The notes under the pieces were generated by a model. That model did not search any database. It was not told where the DNA came from and saw only the letters and a program-made list of their open reading frames with translations. A stretch of DNA of 12,049 nucleotides from Oscillospiraceae bacterium (lineage in GTDB: Bacteria; Bacillota_A; Clostridia; Oscillospirales; Ruminococcaceae). The stretch spans positions 1-12,049 of the forward strand of contig JAFWUX010000147.1 in NCBI GenBank assembly GCA_017523995.1, given 5' to 3'. This document shows positions 6,448 through 12,049 of the stretch, in pieces; the first letter of the stretch is position 1; each line of letters starts with the position of its first letter. The translations under genes and the position numbers were made by a program.

Positions 6448-9012
6448 ATGAAAAAAAGTTTCCGGATCATGGCTGCATCCTGTGCGCTGCTGCTGACCTT
6501 CGGGGTTCTGGCGGGCGCTGCGCAGGCAGGCATGAATACTGACTTAAACGGCGACGGCGCTGCAAACCGCAGCGATGCCGCAATGCTCGTGGACGCGCTG
6601 CTCGGCAAATCCTCGGCGCGCATGACAAAAGATATGGATCAGAACAGCGACGGCAGAATTGATGCAAGCGACCTTTCCGTGCTCAAGAACGCCATCCTGT
6701 TCCCGCAGCAGGTTTCCGGCAGAGAGCCGAAGCTCCCTGCAACCATGTATTCCAACTTCCGCAGCGGCGACGCAGGCGACTTCTTCGCCTCCGACGGCTG
6801 GACAAACGGCAAGCCCTTCGACTGCTGGTGGTACAAACAGAATGCGCAGATCAAGGGCGATCACCTCGAGCTCACCATTTCGGACAACTATCAGAACAAG
6901 GGCAACCCCGACTGGCAGCCGAGCTACTCCGGCGGCGAGTTCCGCACCAATAAGTATTATCACTACGGCTACTACGAGACCTCGATGAAGGCGATCAAGA
7001 ATGACGGCGTTGTCTCCTCGTTCTTCACCTACACAGGTCCTTCCGATGTCATCAACGGACAGAAGAATCCGTGGGATGAGATCGACATCGAAATTCTCGG
7101 CAAGGATACCACAAAGGTTCAGCTCAACTACTACCGCAACGGTCAGGGCGGTCACGAAAAGATGATCGACCTCGGCTTTGATGCCTCCGAAGCATATCAC
7201 ACCTACGGCTTCGACTGGCAGCCCGATAAAATCACATGGTATGTGGACGGCAAGGAAGTCTACTCCATGTCCGGCGATGTCCCGAAGACACCGAGCAAGA
7301 TCATGATGAACGCATGGCCCGGAAAGACCGTCGATGACTGGCTCAAGGCCTACAACGGCAACAAGCCGCTGACCGCAAGCTATGAATGGGTCACCTACCA
7401 GAAGGCAAGCAATGCAAATGCAATTGATCCGAGCACGCTCGAGCAGCTTGAGGCACAGGGTCAGGGTCAGCAGGGTCAACAGGGACAGCAGGGTCAGCAG
7501 GGGCAGCAGGGTTCAACCGGCGGTCAGGAGCCTGATCTTCCGGCAACCATGTATTCCAACTTCCGTGCAGGCGAAGCAGGCGACTTCTTCTCCTCGGACG
7601 GCTGGACAAACGGCGAACCGTTTGACTGCTGGTGGTATAAGCAGAATGCGCAGATTAAGGGCGATCACCTCGAACTGACGATCTCGGACAACTACCAGAA
7701 TAAGGGCAACTCCGACTGGAAACCGAACTATTCCGGTGGCGAGTTCCGCACCGATAAATACTATCACTACGGCTACTACGAGACCTCGATGAAGGCAATC
7801 AAGAACGACGGCGTTGTCTCCTCGTTCTTCACCTACACCGGTCCTTCCGATGTCATCAACGGACAGAAGAATCCGTGGGACGAGATCGACATTGAGATTC
7901 TCGGCAAGGACACCACCAAGATGCAGATCAACTACTACCGCAACGGTCAGGGCGGTCATGAGAAGATGATCGACCTCGGATTTGATTCCTCCCAAGCCTA
8001 TCACAAGTACGGCTTTGACTGGCAGCCCGACAAGATCACATGGTATGTGGACGGCAAAAAGGTCGGCGAGATGACCGGCGATATGCCGAAGACACCGAGC
8101 AAGATCATGATGAACGCATGGCCCGGACGCAATGTGAATGACTGGCTCAAGGCTTACAACGGCAACAAGCCGCTGACTGCATCCTATGAGTGGGTTACCT
8201 ATAAGAAGGCAGAAAACGGCGACGATCCGCATACGCTGGATGAACTCGAAGCGATCGCAAAGGGCGGTCAGGGCTCTCAGGGTCAGCAGGGTCAGCAGGG
8301 TCAGCAGGGTCAGCAGGGTCAGCAGAGCAGCAGCGGCATGAACGCCAATGCGACGATGGTCTCGAACTTCTCCGCAGGTCAGGCAGGCGACTTCTTCGCT
8401 TCTGACGGCTGGACGAACGGCAAGCCCTTCGACTGCTACTGGTACAAGCGCAATGCTTACATTCAGGACGGCGCGCTCCGCCTGATCATCGACCAGAAAT
8501 GGAACGGAAATGACGGCAACACGAGCGACTGGCAGCCGGGATACTCCGGCGGTGAGTTCCGCACCAACAATTTCTACCATTACGGTTACTACGAGACCTC
8601 GATGAAGGCAATCAAGAATGACGGCGTTGTTTCCTCGTTCTTCACCTACACCGGTCCTTCCGACAACAATCCGTGGGATGAGATCGACATCGAGATCCTC
8701 GGCAAGGATACCACGAAGGTTCAGCTTAACTACTACCGCAACGGTCAGGGCGGTCACGAGAAGATGATCGACCTCGGCTTTGATTCCTCGCAGGCGTTCC
8801 ACAGATACGGCTTCAACTGGCAGCCCGGCAAGATCACATGGTATGTGGACGGCAAAGAAGTCTACTCCATGTCCGGCGATGTTCCGGTTACCCCGAGCAA
8901 GATCATGATGAACGCATGGCCCGGAAAGACTGTAGATGACTGGCTCAAGGCCTACAACGGCAACAAGCCGCTGACCGCTTACTATCAGTGGGTCACCTAC
9001 AATAAACAGTGA
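6448..9012 (+). CDS. Secreted dockerin-bearing lichenase with three tandem GH16 modules
   Basis: 854-residue exported endo-beta-1,3-1,4-glucanase (mixed-linkage beta-glucan; EC 3.2.1.73 by family). Order: signal peptide (about 1-27, basic start, hydrophobic core, AxA-type end AAQA); type I dockerin (about 30-86) with two Ca-binding repeats, D32-N34-D36-D43 and D64-N66-D68-D75; then three GH16 modules at about 98-317, 366-585 and 635-851, joined by Gln/Gly linkers (337-356, 606-628). Every module keeps the ExDxE active site in DEIDIE (E211/D213/E215, E479/D481/E483, E745/D747/E749) and the GKDTTK block typical of Bacillus lichenases, so all three look active. The start has AAGGAGGA 7 nt upstream. 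The dockerin implies docking on a cellulosome scaffoldin. The N-terminal dockerin and three near-identical catalytic modules are unusual. Each module has only one Cys (126, 394, 663). Regulation is probably by the divergent AraC protein. Confidence 0.95.
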   Translation: MKKSFRIMAASCALLLTFGVLAGAAQAGMNTDLNGDGAANRSDAAMLVDALLGKSSARMTKDMDQNSDGRIDASDLSVLKNAILFPQQVSGREPKLPATMYSNFRSGDAGDFFASDGWTNGKPFDCWWYKQNAQIKGDHLELTISDNYQNKGNPDWQPSYSGGEFRTNKYYHYGYYETSMKAIKNDGVVSSFFTYTGPSDVINGQKNPWDEIDIEILGKDTTKVQLNYYRNGQGGHEKMIDLGFDASEAYHTYGFDWQPDKITWYVDGKEVYSMSGDVPKTPSKIMMNAWPGKTVDDWLKAYNGNKPLTASYEWVTYQKASNANAIDPSTLEQLEAQGQGQQGQQGQQGQQGQQGSTGGQEPDLPATMYSNFRAGEAGDFFSSDGWTNGEPFDCWWYKQNAQIKGDHLELTISDNYQNKGNSDWKPNYSGGEFRTDKYYHYGYYETSMKAIKNDGVVSSFFTYTGPSDVINGQKNPWDEIDIEILGKDTTKMQINYYRNGQGGHEKMIDLGFDSSQAYHKYGFDWQPDKITWYVDGKKVGEMTGDMPKTPSKIMMNAWPGRNVNDWLKAYNGNKPLTASYEWVTYKKAENGDDPHTLDELEAIAKGGQGSQGQQGQQGQQGQQGQQSSSGMNANATMVSNFSAGQAGDFFASDGWTNGKPFDCYWYKRNAYIQDGALRLIIDQKWNGNDGNTSDWQPGYSGGEFRTNNFYHYGYYETSMKAIKNDGVVSSFFTYTGPSDNNPWDEIDIEILGKDTTKVQLNYYRNGQGGHEKMIDLGFDSSQAFHRYGFNWQPGKITWYVDGKEVYSMSGDVPVTPSKIMMNAWPGKTVDDWLKAYNGNKPLTAYYQWVTYNKQ
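7456..7512 (+). repeat. Tandem Gln-Gln-Gly codon repeat, linker 1
   Basis: CAGGGT followed by about five 9-bp units of the type CAGCAGGGT, with a few synonymous changes. It encodes the flexible (QQG)n linker between GH16 modules 1 and 2. The 9-bp period keeps frame, so copy number could vary by slippage without harming the protein. Confidence 0.85.
8269..8325 (+). repeat. Tandem Gln-Gln-Gly codon repeat, linker 2
   Basis: About five units of the same CAGCAGGGT type, more uniform than linker 1, between GH16 modules 2 and 3, ending in a Ser-rich stretch. Confidence 0.85.
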
Positions 9013-9025
9013 TTTCCTCCCCCAT

Positions 9026-9061
9026 ATCCCGCAGCCGTTTCGCATTTTCCGGCTGCGGGAT
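9026..9061 (+). terminator. Terminator of the lichenase gene
   Basis: Perfect 12-bp stem ATCCCGCAGCCG (9026-9037) / CGGCTGCGGGAT (9050-9061) with a 12-nt loop, 13 nt after the stop codon. The following T-run is short (TTT then CCC), so termination may be partial and backed up by the hairpin at 9180-9221. Confidence 0.75.
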
Positions 9062-9082
9062 TTCCCATATCTGCGGATAGAT

Positions 9083-9160
9083 GTGTCTCCGACGGATTGA
9101 TAATGGGGACTCCGTCCCCAAACCCCTGCCAAAGGGTCACTGACCCTTTGGAATCCCATT
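9083..9160 (+). repeat. G+C-rich two-hairpin repeat, copy B
   Basis: Opens with GTGTCTCCGACGGAT like copy A. Hairpin 1 is TGGGGAC/GTCCCCA (9104-9110/9114-9120) and hairpin 2 is CAAAGGGTCA/TGACCCTTTG (9130-9139/9141-9150), ending in CCCATTTTA. Hairpin positions and spacers match copy A while both stem sequences differ in a paired way. Confidence 0.75.
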
Positions 9161-9179
9161 TTATATCTTTGTAAATAAG

Positions 9180-9221
9180 AAAGCCGCCAAATTCGCTTAA
9201 TTGCGTTGATTTGGCGGCTTT
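9180..9221. terminator. Bidirectional terminator between lichenase and aspS
   Basis: Perfect 13-bp stem AAAGCCGCCAAAT (9180-9192) / ATTTGGCGGCTTT (9209-9221) with a 16-nt loop. Followed by TTTGTTTTATTT on the plus strand and TTTCTTATTT on the minus strand, so it can serve both converging genes. Confidence 0.85.
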
Positions 9222-9241
9222 GTTTTATTTCAGTATAAACA

Positions 9242-9303
9242 TGGGGTCTGGGGTCAATGACCCCAGCGAGGGGGTTGGGGGCGAGCAGCCCCCATTATAA
9301 ATC
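9242..9303 (-). repeat. G+C-rich two-hairpin repeat, copy C (inverted)
   Basis: The inverted copy carries the 32-bp block identical to copy A (9266-9297 here), hairpin 1 GGGGGC/GCCCCC and hairpin 2 CTGGGGTCA/TGACCCCAG (9248-9256/9258-9266). The GTGTCTCC opening motif is absent. It lies just downstream of the aspS stop codon (9323). Confidence 0.75.
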
Positions 9304-9322
9304 ATCGCGCAGCGATACCGCT

Positions 9323-10711
9323 TTACGCTTCTTCGCGGATCTGGATGTTGGCTTCGCGGAGCTGCTGTTCGGTGACCTGAGACGGTGCGCCGAGCAGGAG
9401 ATCCTGCGCGTTGCCGTTAAGCGGGAACGCAATGACGTTGCGGATCGTTTCGGTATCGGCAAGCAGCATGATCATGCGGTCGATGCCGGGCGCCATGCCT
9501 GCATGCGGCGGTGCGCCGTACTGGAATGCGGTGTAAAGCGCGGAGAATCTTGCGGCAAGCTCCTCCTCGGTATATCCTGCAAGTGCCAACGCCTTCTTCA
9601 TGATATCAACGCTGTGGTTGCGGACTGCGCCGGATGCAAGCTCAATGCCGTTGCAGACAAGGTCATACTGATATGCAAGGATTTCCAGCGGATCCTGATT
9701 TTCCAGTGCATCCAGACCGCCCTGCGGCATTGAGAACGGATTGTGTGTGAAATCGAGCTTGTGCGTTTCCTCGTTGATCTCGTACATCGGGAAATCAACG
9801 ACAAAGCAGAAGCGGAATGCATTTTTCTCAAGGAGATCAAGGCGCTCACCGAGCCATGTACGGATCTGTCCGGCATAAAGATCAACAGTGCCCTTCTTAT
9901 CGGAGATGAAGAATACAGTCTCGCCGTCCTTGATGCCGGAAAGCTGACGGATCTCATCGCGCTGTGCATCGGAGAGGAATTTGTCGATCGGGCCTTTGAA
10001 ATTGGATTGTCCCTCAACGGCGGTCAGATAGCCGAGGCCCTTCATACCGATGGAAGTCGCAAATTTCAGCGAATCCTCAAAGAATTTCTTGGAGCAGCCC
10101 GCGCAGTCTGCGACAATGCCGCGCACCGGCTTGCCCTTGAAGATCGGGAAATCAACATTTGCAAAGAAATCAGTCAGGTCGATAATTTCCAGCGGATTGC
10201 GGAGATCCGGCTTATCCGTGCCGTATTTCAGCATGGATTCTTTGTATGTGATACGGCGGAACGGTGCGTCCGAAATCACGGAATCCGGACGGAATTCCTT
10301 GAATGTTTCGGAAATGACCTTTTCGCAGATTGCGAGCACATCATCCTGCGTTGCGAATGCCATTTCATAATCAAGCTGATAGAATTCTCCCGGTGATCTG
10401 TCCTGACGGGCATCCTCGTCGCGGAAGCAGGGTGCAATCTGATAATACTTATTGAAGCCGGAAACCATCAGCAGCTGCTTGAACTGCTGCGGTGCCTGCG
10501 GCAGTGCATAGAATTTGCCCTTATGCTTTCTGCTCGGAACGAGAAAATCGCGGGCGCCTTCCGGCGAGCTTGCCGTCAGGATCGGCGTCTGAATGTCAAG
10601 GAAGCCAAGCTCCTCCATTTTCCGGCGCAGATAGGTAATCACGCGGGAACGCAGAATGATGTTCTCGTGGATTTTCGGGTTTCTCAGATCGAGATAGCGA
10701 TACTTGAGGCG
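9323..10711 (-). CDS. aspS: Aspartyl-tRNA synthetase, N-terminus missing at a sequence junction
   Basis: Class IIb synthetase that charges tRNA-Asp in translation. About 462 residues remain of a usual ~590. It begins at RLKYRYLDLRN, with motif 1 following in the ITYLRRKMEELGFLDIQTP region, then the amino-acid-binding ASSPEGARDFLVPSR, motif 2 (CFRDEDARQDRSPGEFYQLD), the bacterial GAD insertion, and motif 3 (APGIDRMIMLL), to a normal C-terminal stop. The N-terminal OB-fold anticodon-binding domain (~130 residues) is absent. The GTG at 10640-10642 is an internal valine of a conserved block, not a start. Upstream of ~10711 the frame runs into unrelated residues and a stop at 10751-10753. The truncation coincides with a change to foreign-looking sequence, so it is probably an assembly break, not a pseudogene. 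Confidence 0.93.
   Translation of the reverse strand, partial: RLKYRYLDLRNPKIHENIILRSRVITYLRRKMEELGFLDIQTPILTASSPEGARDFLVPSRKHKGKFYALPQAPQQFKQLLMVSGFNKYYQIAPCFRDEDARQDRSPGEFYQLDYEMAFATQDDVLAICEKVISETFKEFRPDSVISDAPFRRITYKESMLKYGTDKPDLRNPLEIIDLTDFFANVDFPIFKGKPVRGIVADCAGCSKKFFEDSLKFATSIGMKGLGYLTAVEGQSNFKGPIDKFLSDAQRDEIRQLSGIKDGETVFFISDKKGTVDLYAGQIRTWLGERLDLLEKNAFRFCFVVDFPMYEINEETHKLDFTHNPFSMPQGGLDALENQDPLEILAYQYDLVCNGIELASGAVRNHSVDIMKKALALAGYTEEELAARFSALYTAFQYGAPPHAGMAPGIDRMIMLLADTETIRNVIAFPLNGNAQDLLLGAPSQVTEQQLREANIQIREEA
10703..10711. other. Chimeric junction between two genomes (probable)
   Basis: CTTGAGGCG fits both sides: on the minus strand it encodes RLK of the AspRS RLKYRYLDLR block, and on the plus strand it encodes LEA before the LysRS residues LEEIRTKGIEPYP. 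Left of it everything is AspRS; right of it everything is LysRS in the opposite direction, with more A+T-rich codon use. Two conserved essential genes truncated head to head at one point, with short shared sequence, is the pattern of a misassembly. Confidence 0.75.
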
Positions 10712-12049
10712 CTCGAAGAGATACGCACTAAAGGAATTGAGCCGTATCCATCAAAAACGGAGCGAAACACCAAAATAGCTGAAATAGTTAATCATTTCGA
10801 TGAAAAAAAGGGGCAAGAAGTTTGCATTGCTGGGCGAATTGTTGCAATTCGCTCATTTGGTAAGCTAGTGTTTTTGAAAGTACGAGATTACTCTGGTGAG
10901 GTGCAGATATTCATGCGCGGCGTTAAAGAAGGTGTACCTCAGGATTCTTTCGGAGTGTCTGATATTCGCCTACTCGATGTTGGTGATTTCATAGAAGCAA
11001 AAGGTGTAGTCGACAAGTCACAAACTGGTGAAATCTCAGTGTTTTCGGATTATGTGAGACTACTCGCCAAGTCCTTGCGGCCTCTGCCAGAAAAGTTTAC
11101 AAATAAAGAGGAGCGGTACCGCCGACGTTATGTTGATATGAATGTAAATGCAGAGGTGCGCGAGAGATTGGTGAGACGCTCGAAATTCTGGCAGGCGACG
11201 CGTGATTTTATGAACAAGCATGGGTTTATCGAGATTAATATACCGGTTTTGGAACATACGACGGGAGGGGCCGATGCACAGCCATTTGTAACACATATGA
11301 ATGCATTGGACGAGGATTTTTATCTTCGCATTTCACACGAGCTACCTTTGAAAAGGCTACTAGGTGGTGGATTCGAGAAGGTTTATGACATTGGACCGAG
11401 ATTTAGAAATGAGGGCGTAGACGATGAGCATTTACCAGAACACATCGCTTTTGAAGCCTATGCGGCGTACGAAAACTACGAAGACGGCATGAAGTTTTAC
11501 GAAGAAATGATAAAATACGTCTGCAAAGAAACTTGGGGTACTTTAAAGTTCAACGTGAGCGGATTCGAGATTGATTTAGATTGCGAATGGCCGAGGTATA
11601 AATATGCGGATTTGCTGAAAGAGAAATATGGCGTGAATGTGTTTAATCCGGACAGAGAGCGGTTGATTAAGATTCTCTTAGAAAATTGGGGCGCGGATGA
11701 TTTGAAGCGCGAAGACTTCGTGAAGAAACTAGAGAATACCACGACACCGCATTTGATTGATGATGTATGGAAACTAATTCGCAAAACTTCGGCTGGGCCA
11801 TATTGGGTAGTTGAGGAGCCTTTGAGCCTCTCGCCGCTAGCTAAGAAGTCAGCTGAGAATCCTTTGGTGACGGAGAGATTCCATCCGGTGATTGCTGGGA
11901 CGGAAATGGGGAATGGGTTCTCGGAATTAAACGACCCGTTAGATCAGTTGGCTAGATTTGAAGAACAGCAAGCTGCGCGCGATGCCGGAGACAAAGAAGC
12001 GCAGATGCTAGACAAAGATTTTGTTGAAATGCTGGAATACGGCATGCCA
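10703..12049 (+). CDS. lysS: Lysyl-tRNA synthetase, class II, divergent type; partial at both ends
   Basis: About 449 codons without a stop, entering at the junction and leaving at the window edge. Seen: a LysRS-like N-terminal block (KGIEPYP), the OB-fold anticodon domain (GQEVCIAGRIVAIRSFGKL through EVQIFMRG), RYRRRYVDM, motif 1 region with LEHTTGGADAQPF, LPLKRLLGGGFEKVYDIG, motif 2-like RFRNEG followed by HLPEH, then TERFHPVIAGTEMGNGFSEL, NDPLDQL and the final EMLEYGMP just before the expected motif 3, which lies outside the window. The start codon and a few N-terminal residues are lost at the junction. The wording VYDIGPRFRNEG...LPEH, in place of the common YEINRNFRNEG...HNPEF, and the end block recall Saccharibacteria/Patescibacteria enzymes (from memory, not searched). 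Codon use differs from all genes to its left. Confidence 0.88.

Larger units (their letters stand above)
6739..9000 (+). repeat. Three direct repeats encoding GH16 modules
   Basis: Module-coding copies at 6739-7398, 7543-8202 (each 220 codons) and 8350-9000 (217 codons). Copies 1 and 2 are closest and share a VINGQKN insertion before the active site (residues 201-207 and 469-475) that is absent in copy 3. Long stretches around the active site are nearly identical at the DNA level in all three, including synonymous positions, which suggests recent duplication or gene conversion. Confidence 0.9.

Noticed and set aside
7456..8325. Periodic repeats that might be read as a CRISPR array or minisatellite
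   Set aside because: The repeats are 9-bp codon units in frame inside a secreted enzyme, with no spacers and no cas genes.
6544..9159. Long minus-strand open frames (311 and 548 codons) opposite the lichenase
   Set aside because: Both are antisense shadows; their internal repetition simply mirrors the three GH16 copies, and they lack ribosome sites.
10640..10642. GTG as a natural start for a short aspS product
   Set aside because: The frame continues upstream through the conserved RLKYRYLDLRN block, so this is an internal valine; no ribosome site precedes it.
10640..10760. Natural divergent aspS-lysS arrangement with a shared promoter
   Set aside because: Neither gene has its start codon or N-terminus here; the coding sequences collide with no intergenic space.

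Overview
The first ~10.7 kb looks like a chromosome fragment of a gut or rumen Ruminococcus-type Firmicute (Oscillospiraceae/Ruminococcaceae). Three things support this: a secreted beta-glucanase with a type I dockerin (a cellulosome component), an AraC/YesN-type regulator, and strong sigma-A type promoters and A/G-rich ribosome binding sites in low-G+C-clostridial style, although the coding sequence itself is moderately G+C rich. The last ~1.35 kb (from about 10703-10711 to the end) has different codon and base use. It encodes a divergent class II lysyl-tRNA synthetase that resembles, from memory, those of Saccharibacteria/Patescibacteria. It starts inside the body of a truncated aspS gene, so the window is most likely a chimeric assembly joined at a short shared sequence.

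Layout. 1-335: no gene; one long stem-loop (24-80) and a ~105-bp branched palindrome (175-280). 336-5315, all on the minus strand: in transcription order a eukaryotic-type UDP-sugar/UDP-HexNAc pyrophosphorylase (4071-5315), an N-acetylhexosamine 1-kinase homologue (2570-3655) and a membrane-anchored UDP-HexNAc 4,6-dehydratase of the PglF/WbpM type (380-2380), each with its own intergenic region. 5424-5526: palindromic intergenic element. 5528-6259 (-): AraC-family regulator. 6448-9012 (+), divergent from it: signal peptide, dockerin and three tandem GH16 lichenase modules joined by Gln/Gly linkers. 9013-9322: terminators and two copies of a G+C-rich palindromic element. 9323-10711 (-): aspS, lacking its N-terminal ~130 codons. 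10703-12049 (+): lysS fragment, open at both ends.

How the parts may work together. The kinase and pyrophosphorylase would form a two-step salvage route (HexNAc to HexNAc-1-P to UDP-HexNAc), and the dehydratase would commit UDP-HexNAc to deoxy-amino-sugar synthesis for surface glycans. The divergent AraC regulator is the natural candidate for controlling the lichenase, whose leader carries a perfect 15-bp inverted repeat. The intergenic regions are rich in structured repeats. One family (3884-3957, 9083-9160, 9242-9303) keeps its stem-loop architecture while the stem sequences change with compensation. I found no CRISPR array, tRNA, rRNA or intact mobile element.
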